Below, one piece after another: positions 44,970 to 56,846 of a stretch of 64,000 bases of DNA; position 1 is the first letter of the stretch; the number at the start of each line of letters is the position of its first letter. The position numbers and the translations under genes are program-made. The stretch lies in contig CANLLZ010000001.1 of the NCBI GenBank assembly GCA_947492235.1, forward strand, positions 1,550,001-1,614,000, in the 5' to 3' direction. The notes below the pieces were generated by a model. The model was not told where the DNA came from. It saw nothing but the letters and a program-made list of their open reading frames with translations, and made no database searches. This stretch comes from an uncultured Altererythrobacter sp. (GTDB taxonomy: Bacteria > Pseudomonadota > Alphaproteobacteria > Sphingomonadales > Sphingomonadaceae).

Positions 44970-46649
44970 ATGATGCGCGCTCTCCTCCTGCTCCCGTCCC
45001 TGCTATTGGCCCTGTTATTGGCCCTGCTCGCGGCCCTGACGTTCGCGCCCTCCGCCCACGCGGAGCCCGCGGATATCGACGCGGCCGCACGCGGCGTAGT
45101 GCGGGTGGTGATTCTGGAGCCTGAAACGCCCGCTCTACTGGATTTCGGGCTGGAAGATGGTGACGAGGGGAGCGCCGCCGAGCCGCCCGCGCCCCGCCCC
45201 ATCAGCCACGGCACTGGCTTTGCCGTCAGCCCCACGCAAATCGTCACCAACGCCCATGTCGTGATGCAAGCGCGGACGGACGACCGCCTGCGGATCGGGA
45301 TTGTGCCGGGCGATGGCGCGGAGAGCACCTATGCGCGGCTCGTCCAGTTCAGCCCGCGCGCCGATCTGGCGCTGATCGAGATTACCGGCGATTTGCGCCT
45401 GCCGCCGCTTACGCTGGCTGGACAACGCCCCAGCGGCGGCGAAGCGACCGCCGTCGGCTACCCGATGAATGTCGACCGGGCGCAGGGTCTGGAAATCGGC
45501 GACATCATCCGCAGCCAGCCTGCGGTGAAGAGCCGGGGTTTCCTGTCCGGCGAGCGTCCCAGCCGCGAGTTTGACACGCTGCTACACACAGCGCCAATTG
45601 CGCGGGGCAATTCGGGCGGGCCGTTGCTGGATGGATGCGGACGCGTGCTGGGCGTCAACAGCTTTGGCGCGGACAGCGAGGGCGCGGATGCGGAGTTCTA
45701 TTTCGCCGTGTCGAACCGCGAGTTGCTGCCGTTTCTGGAGGCTGCCGACATCACTCCGCGCGTCAATGCCGGTCCGTGCCGCAGTCTGGCCGAGCTGGAT
45801 GCCGACGAACGCGAGCGGCTGGAGCGCGAGCAGGCCGCAGCGCAAGCCGAACTGGCAGGCCGCAGCGAAGCGCAGCGCGAGAAACTGGCCCGCGCGCAAT
45901 TGGAGGCCGAGCAATCGGTACTGGCTGAGCGGGAGAACCGCATGGCGCTGGCGCTGGTCGCCCTGCTGGCCGCGTTGGTGTGCGCCTTTATCGCCTGGCA
46001 ACGCTGGTCGCGGGATCAGGCTTATGACGAGCCGGAGGACCTGGAGGGCGAGGAGGATGCCTTCGCGCCCCCTGCCCGCGACGGCGTGATGATTGCGCTG
46101 GCGGTGGCATCGGTGGCGCTGGCGCTGGGCGCGGTGGCGCTGTTCCTGACGCGCCCCGGGCTCGATGCGATAGACCGGCGGGTGGCTGCTGCGATGGCGG
46201 AGCCGGAGGAAGACGGCGCGGCTGGCGAAGCGGAAATGGCAGGCACCTTGACCCTATCCTGTCGCCTGCAACCCGAACGCAGCCGGATTACCGGCGACCC
46301 AGCCCAGACGGTCGATTTCGAGTGGACGCCGGATGGCTGCGTCAATGGCCGTACGCAATATGGCTCAGCAGCAGGAGACTGGAGCCGCGTGTTTGTGCCC
46401 AATGAAGAAGCCGTGGTGTCGATCAACCGCTTCGCACCCGACAGCCGAACCTACACGGTGGACCGCTACCTACTCACCCGCACCGAAATGAGCGCCGCGC
46501 GGGAGGCACGGGGCGCCTACTCGCCCCCATCATGCGAGGCCGACGGCGCGGCATCGAAGCTGGGCGATCTGCAAGGCGCGGTACTGAGCAAACTGCCCGA
46601 CAGCCCGAACGAGCGGCTGGTCTATGCCTGCGAGGTTAGCAGTGAGTGA
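44970..46649 (+). CDS. HtrA-like trypsin-fold serine protease with C-terminal membrane helices
   Basis: A 559-residue exported protease. A signal peptide (1-31) leads to a trypsin-like domain with catalytic His96 (VTNAHVV), Asp132 (RADLALIE) and Ser215 (RGNSGGP). No PDZ domain is evident. A charged coiled coil (about 275-325) leads into two membrane helices (325-343 and 373-394) with an acidic loop, and then a C-terminal beta-rich domain (about 415-559) with several cysteines. This layout, protease plus coiled coil plus two helices, is unlike DegP. The second ATG at 44973 could also be the start. Confidence 0.82.
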   Translation: MMRALLLLPSLLLALLLALLAALTFAPSAHAEPADIDAAARGVVRVVILEPETPALLDFGLEDGDEGSAAEPPAPRPISHGTGFAVSPTQIVTNAHVVMQARTDDRLRIGIVPGDGAESTYARLVQFSPRADLALIEITGDLRLPPLTLAGQRPSGGEATAVGYPMNVDRAQGLEIGDIIRSQPAVKSRGFLSGERPSREFDTLLHTAPIARGNSGGPLLDGCGRVLGVNSFGADSEGADAEFYFAVSNRELLPFLEAADITPRVNAGPCRSLAELDADERERLEREQAAAQAELAGRSEAQREKLARAQLEAEQSVLAERENRMALALVALLAALVCAFIAWQRWSRDQAYDEPEDLEGEEDAFAPPARDGVMIALAVASVALALGAVALFLTRPGLDAIDRRVAAAMAEPEEDGAAGEAEMAGTLTLSCRLQPERSRITGDPAQTVDFEWTPDGCVNGRTQYGSAAGDWSRVFVPNEEAVVSINRFAPDSRTYTVDRYLLTRTEMSAAREARGAYSPPSCEADGAASKLGDLQGAVLSKLPDSPNERLVYACEVSSE

Positions 46650-47015
46650 ATTCCTAACCAAATTGACTCGGATGACTCCAAAATAAATTAGAGGTTTTCC
46701 ATCCGCAAATCTGATTCAAAAGCCTGAAATTCTGCGGGTTTCACGTTAGTCAATTTGTTAATTTCAAAAAAATTACGACAAACTCACTTGCAGACGAATC
46801 AAGGTTGAAGGATATCGCTCAAAGGCAACATCTCCGAGGCTCCAATCTTGGGTGATGGGAACGGCGAGCGCGATGGTCAGGAGCCCTGACCCTGCTATCA
46901 TGGCAAGGTCTGTGACGCTCCCCGTTCCTGCCTGTCTATTGGATTGCTCCGTGGACAGTTGCAACGAAATTATCCACCAAGAGCAATTTTCAGGCCCTTC
47001 GGCCTGTTTCCAACT
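46650..47015. other. AT-rich intergenic region with a long-spaced inverted repeat
   Basis: A 366 bp gap with GC near 43%, the lowest in the window. CAAATTGACT (46659-46668) and AGTCAATTTG (46748-46757) are perfect inverted 10-mers about 80 bases apart. A minus-strand open stretch (TTG start, 63 residues, containing MIAGSGLLTIALAVP) lies at 46773-46964 but has no ribosome site, so I do not call a gene. No promoter or tRNA is convincing. It follows the protease gene and precedes the convergent dioxygenase end. Confidence 0.5.
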
Positions 47016-47846
47016 TTAGGCCGCCAGCGCTTCACCCGACAGCGTGATCCGGTGCATTTCGCGGCGGTGGCCGGCATAGTCATTGATTGCGTTGTGCCAC
47101 GTCGTCCGGTTGTCCCAGATGGCCACCGTGCCGGGTTTCCATTGCAGCCTGCAGGTATTGTCCGCTTCCAGAGCAGCATCCAGCAGGCGTTGCAGCAGCG
47201 GCAGGCTTTCCTCGCGGGTCTGGCCCACGAAATGGATGGTGAAACCGCCATTCACATAGAGCAGCTTGCGCCCGGTATGCGGGTGGCGGATCACCACGGG
47301 ATGGATCGCGCCGGTCTTCAAATCCTGGCCACGCAGGTTTTTGCCCATATCGGTCTGCGCATAGAGGCCATCGGCTTTATATACGTGGTCGGCCGTGTGG
47401 AACGCTTCGAGCCCCTCGATCTCCGCTTTCAGATCATCGGGCAGCGCATCATAGGCCGCGCCCATATGCGCCCATTCCGTGTCCCCGCCGCTGGGCGGCA
47501 GATCGCGCGCAACCAGCACCGATCCCATGGCCGGAATCTGGTCATAAGAGTGATCGGTATGCCACGCGCCGCCGATATTGGTGGACTCGTCCGCTTCCTT
47601 CTTCACCAGAGCGATCTCGGGGAAATCGGTGTTCAGCGGGAAATAATTGTTCACATCGACCCCGCCCCAGCGGTGGCCGAATTTGATGTGGTCTTCAGGC
47701 GAGAAATCCTGATCGCGGAAGACGGCCACGCCGTGCTCGTAAATCGTCTGACGGATCGCATCCATCACCTCGCCATCCGCGTCGGCCAATTGGATACCGG
47801 TGACTTCCACGCCGCATTTCGGGCTCATGGGTGTCAGCTTCATCAT
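47016..47846 (-). CDS. TauD/TfdA-type Fe(II)/2-oxoglutarate dioxygenase
   Basis: A 276-residue non-heme iron dioxygenase. The iron-binding facial triad is His96 and Asp98 in WHTDHSY with distal His251 in TTWHNAINDYAG, and Arg266 binds 2-oxoglutarate. The family oxidises taurine, 2,4-D, alkyl sulfates and carnitine precursors. No sulfur-assimilation or transport genes lie nearby, so the substrate is unknown. It is read away from the atp operon, with 195 bp between the two starts. Confidence 0.88.
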   Translation of the reverse strand: MMKLTPMSPKCGVEVTGIQLADADGEVMDAIRQTIYEHGVAVFRDQDFSPEDHIKFGHRWGGVDVNNYFPLNTDFPEIALVKKEADESTNIGGAWHTDHSYDQIPAMGSVLVARDLPPSGGDTEWAHMGAAYDALPDDLKAEIEGLEAFHTADHVYKADGLYAQTDMGKNLRGQDLKTGAIHPVVIRHPHTGRKLLYVNGGFTIHFVGQTREESLPLLQRLLDAALEADNTCRLQWKPGTVAIWDNRTTWHNAINDYAGHRREMHRITLSGEALAA

Positions 47847-48041
47847 CTCTCTCCTGCTAGGTTCTTTTGCGTAAGCGTCTAATCCATTCGCCGCGAAACG
47901 GAAAGAGGATTGCCGCTCACCGCTTGCATCGCGGTGGGGTGGCTGCTAGGCGCGCGCCAGCTTTGCAAGGGTGCTGTTTCAGTGCCCTAGCGCCAAGCGC
48001 CCGCATTATTATCCCCCGCTCACCCGAGAGGACTTCGCCCA

Positions 48042-48596
48042 GTGGAGATTTCCGCCGGTATTCAGGCTAGCTTGCCAGGCCGTTACGCTTCTGCGCTGTT
48101 CGATCTGGCAGCAGATGGCGGCGTGGTCACCGCCGTAGAGACCGATCTTGAAACGCTCGATTCTGCCCTCGCCGAATCGGGTGAATTGCAGGCCGTCACC
48201 AATAACCCCGAACTCAGCCGCGCCCAGCAGGGTGCCGCGATTGACGGTGTTGCCGGTGTGCTCGGCCTATCGGACCTGACCAAGAATTTTCTCGGCGTGC
48301 TGGCGCAGAACCGCCGCTTGTCCGCCCTGCCCGGCATGATCCGCGCCTTCCGCGCGATTGCCGCTGCGCAGCGGGGCGAACTGACCGCCGAGGTTACCAG
48401 CGCCCACGCGCTGAGCAAAGAGCAGCTGGAAAAGCTGCGCCAGAAACTCACTGCCCGCGAGGGCCGGACCGTCAAGCTGTCGCACAGCGTCGATCCGGAC
48501 CTTCTGGGCGGTCTCGTCGTTACATTGGGGTCGAAGCGCATTGACGGCTCGATCCGCACCCGTCTCAATTCTCTTGCAAATGCCATGAAGGCCTAA
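48042..48596 (+). CDS. atpH: ATP synthase F1 subunit delta
   Basis: The delta subunit joins the F1 head to the peripheral stalk. The 184-residue protein starts with GTG 48042 ([21 protein letters not shown]) and ends with the usual [27 protein letters not shown], a delta (OSCP) signature. GAGAGGACTT lies upstream. It is the first gene of the F1 operon; Fo genes (a, b, c) are not in the window, as is normal in alphaproteobacteria where they are split. Confidence 0.95.
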   Translation: MEISAGIQASLPGRYASALFDLAADGGVVTAVETDLETLDSALAESGELQAVTNNPELSRAQQGAAIDGVAGVLGLSDLTKNFLGVLAQNRRLSALPGMIRAFRAIAAAQRGELTAEVTSAHALSKEQLEKLRQKLTAREGRTVKLSHSVDPDLLGGLVVTLGSKRIDGSIRTRLNSLANAMKA

Positions 48597-48604
48597 AGGA
48601 CTAA

Positions 48605-50137
<1,533 letters not shown>

Positions 50138-50160
50138 GTAGAAAACACAGGAACCAACCT

Positions 50161-50240
50161 CCGTCATCCCCGCGAAAGCGGGGACCCAGAGCAAAGTAGC
50201 ACACAGTTACCCTAGGTTCCCGCCTTCGCGGGAATGACGG
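50161..50240. repeat. Inverted repeat in the atpA-atpG gap
   Basis: CCGTCATCCCCGCGAAAGCG starts the left arm (50161-50189) and the right arm (50212-50240) ends GCCTTCGCGGGAATGACGG; they pair at about 25 of 29 bases around a 22-base centre. Each arm also holds a small hairpin (CCCCGC/GCGGGG). This sequence type is widely repeated in sphingomonads and other proteobacteria. It lies inside an operon, so it may form an mRNA hairpin that alters the atpA:atpG ratio (inference). Confidence 0.65.
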
Positions 50241-50259
50241 ACAGGAAGGAAACGGAAGA

Positions 50260-51129
50260 GTGGCTTCACTCAAGGAACTGAAAGATCGGATCGGGTCGGT
50301 TAAGTCGACCCAGAAGATCACCAAGGCCAAGCAGATGGTCGCCGCGGCGAAATTGCGCCGTGCGCAGGCTGCTGCCGAGGCTGCACGTCCCTATGCGGAC
50401 CGGCTGGGCGACGTCATGGCGTCGATCGCTGGCAAGGTCAGCGGCGACAGCGCGCCCAAACTGCTCGCGGGAACCGGCAGCGATCAGCGTCACCTGCTGG
50501 TGGTGGTCAACACCGACAAGGGCCTGTGCGGCGGTCTCAACGCCAACATCGTCAAAGCTGCCAAGCTGAAGGCGAAGGACCTCCTCGCCGCTGGCAAGCA
50601 GGTCGAATTCTATCTCGTCGGCAAGAAAGGCCGCGCACCGATAAAGCGCGACTATGCAGACAAGATCACCGCCGGTTTCGACACCAGCACGGTCAAGCTG
50701 CCCGGGTTCGAAGAAGCCGAAGCCATTGCGGCCGAGCTGCTGGAAATGTTCGAAGGCGGCAAATTCGATGTCGCGCATCTGGTCTACCCGACCTTCAAGT
50801 CGGCGCTGGCGCAGGACCCAACGGTTGATCAGCTGATCCCCGTCCCTGCCCCGGAAACCGCTGCCGACAGCGATGCCGTGGTGGAATACGAGCCAGGCGA
50901 GGAAGAAATCCTCGAAGAACTGCTCCCGCGCTATGTGAAGACGCAGGTTTTCGGCGGTCTGCTGGAGCGGGAAGCCTCCGAGCATGGTGCCTCGATGACC
51001 GCGATGGACAACGCCACGCGCAATGCGGGCGATCTGATCCAGTCGCTCAACATCGAATACAACCGCCGCCGTCAGGCCGCGATTACCACCGAACTGATTG
51101 AAATTATTGCTGGTGCGGAAGCACTGTAG
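50260..51129 (+). CDS. atpG: ATP synthase F1 subunit gamma
   Basis: The central rotor shaft, 289 residues. It opens [32 protein letters not shown] and closes with the long C-terminal helix [33 protein letters not shown], both gamma signatures. The start is GTG 50260 with GGAAACGGAAG upstream. The 3' end (TGGTGCGGAAGCACTGTA) is repeated twice more downstream. Confidence 0.96.
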   Translation: MASLKELKDRIGSVKSTQKITKAKQMVAAAKLRRAQAAAEAARPYADRLGDVMASIAGKVSGDSAPKLLAGTGSDQRHLLVVVNTDKGLCGGLNANIVKAAKLKAKDLLAAGKQVEFYLVGKKGRAPIKRDYADKITAGFDTSTVKLPGFEEAEAIAAELLEMFEGGKFDVAHLVYPTFKSALAQDPTVDQLIPVPAPETAADSDAVVEYEPGEEEILEELLPRYVKTQVFGGLLEREASEHGASMTAMDNATRNAGDLIQSLNIEYNRRRQAAITTELIEIIAGAEAL

Positions 51130-51195
51130 CAACAGATGGAGCAATGGTGCGGAAGCACTGTAGCAACAACGAAAAGCTGGTGCGGAAGCACTGTA
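51111..51195 (+). repeat. Triplicated atpG 3' end (direct repeats)
   Basis: TGGTGCGGAAGCACTGTA occurs at 51111, 51145 and 51178, spaced 34 and 33 bases; the first two copies extend to TGGTGCGGAAGCACTGTAGCAACA. Copy one encodes the last residues and stop of atpG. Copies two and three are noncoding and lie between atpG and the lipoprotein gene. A local duplication or slippage event is the simplest explanation. Each copy contains GTGC...GCAC and could form a tiny hairpin. Confidence 0.85.
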
Positions 51196-51208
51196 AGGAA
51201 TTGAAAAA

Positions 51209-53045
<1,837 letters not shown>

Positions 53046-53187
53046 TAGAACTCCCCTCCCCTCGGGGAGGGGTTGGGGGTGGGGGCACGGCCTTTTTAAG
53101 GTCGCCCACCTTCCCCATTGCGACTGGCGGGCAAGCTCGCAAGTCTCACTCCCTCCCGTGACCGGGACGGGATAAGGTAAGAGAAAC
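53046..53187. repeat. G-rich palindromic gap between atpD and atpC
   Basis: A 142 bp gap containing a 20-base hairpin CCCCTCCCCTCGGGGAGGGG (53051-53070) followed by GTTGGGGGTGGGGGCACGGC and CTTTTTAAGG. The same hairpin type occurs at 26292. A partial terminator or mRNA processing signal within the operon is possible. The last 20 bases carry the atpC ribosome site (AAGGTAAGAG). Confidence 0.6.
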
Positions 53188-53457
53188 ATGGCACTGCATT
53201 TCGAACTCGTCACACCGGCCAAGCAGGTCCGTTCCGAAGACGTCCACATGGTGGTCGTGCCCGGCGCGGAAGGTGATTTCGGCGTGCTGGAGGGCCACGC
53301 GCCCTTCATGTCCGTGATCCGCGACGGCGCTGTACAGGTCTACAAGACCGAAGGCAGCGCGCCCGAGGAAATCGAAGTGCGCGGCGGCTTTGCCGAGGTT
53401 GGCGATAACGGGCTGACGGTTCTGGCCGAGCATGCCACGGATGCTGCCGGCGAATGA
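53188..53457 (+). CDS. atpC: ATP synthase F1 subunit epsilon
   Basis: An 89-residue epsilon subunit containing only the N-terminal beta domain ([49 protein letters not shown]); the C-terminal helical inhibitory hairpin of longer epsilons is missing, so it is a short form as often in alphaproteobacteria. Its stop overlaps the next gene as ATGA. Confidence 0.94.
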   Translation: MALHFELVTPAKQVRSEDVHMVVVPGAEGDFGVLEGHAPFMSVIRDGAVQVYKTEGSAPEEIEVRGGFAEVGDNGLTVLAEHATDAAGE

Positions 53458-54797
53458 CGAGCGATCAGCGGGGATCGCCGGGCGCTGGCCTGAATACCCC
53501 GCATTCTGACCCTTTCGGCATAGATGCCGATGGTCTTACATTGACCGCGAAGATTGCCCTCGCGCTGGTTGCCCTTTGCGCACCGGTGTTCGCGGCGCTG
53601 ACTTTCGAACTCGATTTCACGATGAACCCCACCCGCAGCCTTTCACTGCCGGTGCTGGCCATTGAGCTCACCCTGATCGTGGTCGCGCGGATCGACGGAT
53701 TCCGGTTCGTGCCCGCGCTACGGGCAATGCCGCGCGGGGTTCTGATAGCTCTGAGCGTCTGGGCGGTCGGCGGAACACTGGCGAGCGTCATGGCGGCTAA
53801 CCCTTCTCCTGCACGGATATTCTTCGCGTTCTCCCTTCTGCATGTGCTGCTGGCGATTGCCCTGTGGGACCGGTTTTCGAGCAGCTGGAAAGCGCATCGC
53901 GGCCTGTTTCTCGCCGCTTTGACCGGCAGCCTGCTGGCCTATGTCGCCATCACACAGGTGGTGACAGCGGTGCTCTACACCAGCCCCGTTTTCAACTGGG
54001 ACCAGTTCGGCGTCGGCGTCGTCAATATCCGCCATCTGGGCTTTTACGGCGTGGCATTGGCAGGCCTCGGCATGGGGTATGTCGCCAGCCGCAAACTACA
54101 GAGCCAATGGTGGCCCGGCCTACTCGTCGCTGCGACCGGTTTCTATTTCGTCGCATGGACCGGCGGACGCTCGCCTTTTCTCTCGGTCTTCGTCACGCTG
54201 TTTCTGCTGGTCGCCATCATGGGGCCGGGCGCGCGTCTGAAAGTCACCGGCGCGCTTCTGGCTGTGGCTGCGCTGGTGATGCCCGTCTCGCTGGTGACCG
54301 CCCCGCCCAACCCGCTTTACGGTCTGGAAAGCATCATCGGGCGCGTGACACCCGATGCCGAAGCTCCCCCGGACCAGAATTCGGTCAGCCACCGCACGGA
54401 GATCTGGGCCGATACGCTGGAGAAGGTAATCGAGCGCCCGATCATCGGCCACGGCCAGTCCAACTGGAGCAAGCAGGTCGAGTCCTCGCGCGGCCAGCAC
54501 GCCCATCCGCACAATCTGGTGATGCAGGTTCTGTACGATTGGGGGCTTGTGGGCGCGCTTGCCCTGCTGGCGCTGGGCCTGATGGCGCTGTGGCGCGTGC
54601 GCCGATGGGTTGCCCATCGGCGTGATCTCGCTTTGCCCGCAATAGGCGGGATCGCCTGCCTGCTGGTCATGTCGATGGCGGACGGCCCGTTCTTCTTCGC
54701 CTTCCCGCAATTCGTGGTCGCGGTGTGTGTGGCGGTGCTCGCGTCTATCCGGACCGATAGCGCTGGCGACGGTCAGCCTTCCCGTCAGCCTTCGTAA
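53454..54797 (+). CDS. O-antigen ligase-like membrane protein
   Basis: A 447-residue membrane protein with about ten helices and the O-antigen ligase/polymerase (Wzy_C) domain: a periplasmic loop containing [21 protein letters not shown] and [19 protein letters not shown] with conserved His residues. It may join or polymerise surface glycans. Start ATG 53454 overlaps the atpC stop, so it would be translated as part of the atp operon, an unusual partner. No glycan cluster is nearby. Confidence 0.85.
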   Translation: MTSDQRGSPGAGLNTPHSDPFGIDADGLTLTAKIALALVALCAPVFAALTFELDFTMNPTRSLSLPVLAIELTLIVVARIDGFRFVPALRAMPRGVLIALSVWAVGGTLASVMAANPSPARIFFAFSLLHVLLAIALWDRFSSSWKAHRGLFLAALTGSLLAYVAITQVVTAVLYTSPVFNWDQFGVGVVNIRHLGFYGVALAGLGMGYVASRKLQSQWWPGLLVAATGFYFVAWTGGRSPFLSVFVTLFLLVAIMGPGARLKVTGALLAVAALVMPVSLVTAPPNPLYGLESIIGRVTPDAEAPPDQNSVSHRTEIWADTLEKVIERPIIGHGQSNWSKQVESSRGQHAHPHNLVMQVLYDWGLVGALALLALGLMALWRVRRWVAHRRDLALPAIGGIACLLVMSMADGPFFFAFPQFVVAVCVAVLASIRTDSAGDGQPSRQPS

Positions 54798-55414
54798 AAC
54801 AACTCGCTGGCGACGCCGCCATAGTTCTCGCCCGCCCCGACATCGACCGCTGACGGCGAGCCTGCGATGCATGTCCTTTTGCCGATTGTCTCGCCGCCGC
54901 GCACGACCATAACACCGTCGGTGATCTCAGGGTTGTTCGGTTCGCCGGGTTCGAAATTGGTGCGCACGATGCGGCTGAACACGATGTAGCGCGTGTCGCC
55001 ATTGCTGAACGCGATCTGCGCTTCGCCGCCACCCGAATAGGGCACGCTTGCGAACTTCCCGTTGTCGAGAGTGATCTCGGCCACTTCATTGCCGAAGCGA
55101 TATTGGGCGTTCCCGTCCTTGCCACAGACAGCGATCTGCTTGCCGCCCTTGGCATCGCAGGAGAACAGGGTTTCCTCGCCGTCCTGGCACGCTACCGGCT
55201 GCGCTCCGTCGTCTTCCTGCGCCGTGTCGGACACATCGTCAGAAGCACCGTCAGCAGCATCTTCGGGCGCGGCTTCGTCGGACCTTTCGTCCGGTTCCGC
55301 ACCGTCCTCGACGACTGCCAGTTCGGGCGAACCCAGGACCGATTCGCTATCGGTCACATCCCCGCCGCAGGCCGCCAGAGCCAGCACGCTGACCATTGCA
55401 AATGCTGTTCTCAT
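54785..55414 (-). CDS. Hypothetical lipoprotein with Asp/Glu-rich linker
   Basis: A 209-residue predicted lipoprotein: signal RTAFAMVSVLALAACGG with lipobox LAAC, followed by a long acidic linker (about 20-70, SDEAAPEDAADGASDDVSD...) and a small beta-rich domain with four cysteines (VACQDGEET, LFSCDAKGG, IAVCGKDG, RTCIAG). No family is recognised. Its start overlaps the glmU stop by 4 bases, so it is coupled to glmU. The 3' end overlaps the convergent ligase gene by 13 bases. Confidence 0.7.
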   Translation of the reverse strand: MRTAFAMVSVLALAACGGDVTDSESVLGSPELAVVEDGAEPDERSDEAAPEDAADGASDDVSDTAQEDDGAQPVACQDGEETLFSCDAKGGKQIAVCGKDGNAQYRFGNEVAEITLDNGKFASVPYSGGGEAQIAFSNGDTRYIVFSRIVRTNFEPGEPNNPEITDGVMVVRGGETIGKRTCIAGSPSAVDVGAGENYGGVASELFYEG

Positions 55415-56772
55415 TTCTTGTCCCCTGCTGCTGCCTTCTTCTTTTTCATCGTGTCGTGGAAGCGATCGGCCCAGCCGGGCTTCACCGATTGCTCCGAGCG
55501 TTCCATTCTGAGCTCGCCATCACCCACATCGCGGGTAACGGTGCTGCCCGCTGCGACAATCGCATCTGCGCCGATATTCACCGGCGCGACCAGCGCGCTG
55601 TTCGATCCGATAAAGGCCCGTTCGCCAATCACGGTCTGGTATTTGAAGTAACCGTCGTAATTGCAGGTGATTGTGCCCGCACCGATATTTGCGCCTGCGC
55701 CGATTTCCGCATCGCCCAGATAGGTCAGGTGGTTGGCCTTCGCGCCCTCGCCCAGAACGGCCTTCTTCATCTCGACGAAATTGCCGATCTTCGCGCCCTT
55801 CTTCAGCACGGCACCGGGCCGCAGACGGGCGTATGGGCCAACTTCGCAGCCCTCGCCCAGCGTCGCGCCCTCCAGATGGCTGAAGGCGCGAATGGTGCAG
55901 CCATCGGCCACGGAAACGCCGGGGCCGAACACCACATTGGGTTCCACCACCACATCGCGCCCCAGCTGCGTATCGTAGCTGAAGAACACCGTCTCGGGCG
56001 CTTTCAACGTCACCCCGTCGGCCATCGCGTCTTCACGGCGCAGCTCCTGCCACTGGGCCTCTGCCCGGGCGAGCTCGCTGCGGCTGTTGATGCCCTGCAC
56101 TTCGTCTGGCGCATCGGTGGTGACGGCGGCGCAGGTGCGGCCATCGGCCAGCGCGATATTGACGATGTCGGGCAGATAATATTCGCCCTGCGCATTGTCG
56201 TTGGTCACCCGGTCGAGCAGCGCGAACAGTTCGTCCGCCTTTGCCGCCATGAGGCCGGAATTGCACAGGGTGCAGGCGCGCTCTGCTTCGTCTGCGTCCT
56301 TGTATTCCACCATTTTGGAGATTCGGCCCTCGGCGTCGGTCAGCACGCGGCCATAGGCGCCCGCATCCTCCGGCTCGAACCCAAGCACGACCGCTGCCGG
56401 AGCATCGCTTCCCTCCAGCCGGTCGAGCATCGCCTGCATCGTTTCCGGCCGCACGAAAGGCACATCTCCATACATCACCAGCACCGCACCGGTGAAGCCG
56501 GTCAGCGCCTCACGTGCCTGCTGCACCGCGTGACCCGTGCCGTGCTGCGGTTCTTGCAGGCAGGTCTTGGCGCTGTCGCCCAGGGCTTCTTCCAGCTGCT
56601 CGCGCCCCGCGCCGACGACCACCACCTTGTGCGCAGGCGACAGCGCATCGACGGATGCCATCAAATGGTGGAGCATCGAGCGCCCGGCAATCGGGTGCAG
56701 CACCTTGTGCAGGTCGCTTTTCATGCGGGTGCCCTTGCCCGCGGCAAGGATGACGGCGGCAAAATCAGTCAT
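55411..56772 (-). CDS. glmU: Bifunctional GlmU (UDP-GlcNAc pyrophosphorylase / GlcN-1-P acetyltransferase)
   Basis: Makes UDP-GlcNAc for peptidoglycan and lipid A. The 453-residue protein has an N-terminal nucleotidyltransferase domain (VILAAGKGTRMKSDLHKVLHPIAGRSM) and a C-terminal left-handed beta-helix acetyltransferase (VVVEPNVVFGPGVSV ... GAGANIGAGTITCNYDG, ending FIGSNSALVAPVNIG). Both active sites look complete. It is divergent from the phosphatase gene, 74 bp away. Confidence 0.96.
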   Translation of the reverse strand: MTDFAAVILAAGKGTRMKSDLHKVLHPIAGRSMLHHLMASVDALSPAHKVVVVGAGREQLEEALGDSAKTCLQEPQHGTGHAVQQAREALTGFTGAVLVMYGDVPFVRPETMQAMLDRLEGSDAPAAVVLGFEPEDAGAYGRVLTDAEGRISKMVEYKDADEAERACTLCNSGLMAAKADELFALLDRVTNDNAQGEYYLPDIVNIALADGRTCAAVTTDAPDEVQGINSRSELARAEAQWQELRREDAMADGVTLKAPETVFFSYDTQLGRDVVVEPNVVFGPGVSVADGCTIRAFSHLEGATLGEGCEVGPYARLRPGAVLKKGAKIGNFVEMKKAVLGEGAKANHLTYLGDAEIGAGANIGAGTITCNYDGYFKYQTVIGERAFIGSNSALVAPVNIGADAIVAAGSTVTRDVGDGELRMERSEQSVKPGWADRFHDTMKKKKAAAGDKK

Positions 56773-56846
56773 GCGAACTCCTGTTATGCGCCCCCTTTGC
56801 CACCCTTTCCTTGCGGAATGAAGTCGCTTCCGGCACGCCGCCCCGC

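Noticed and set aside
46773-46964. 63-residue minus-strand open stretch in the AT-rich gap
   Set aside because: TTG start, no ribosome site and no recognisable pattern; more likely chance in AT-rich DNA.
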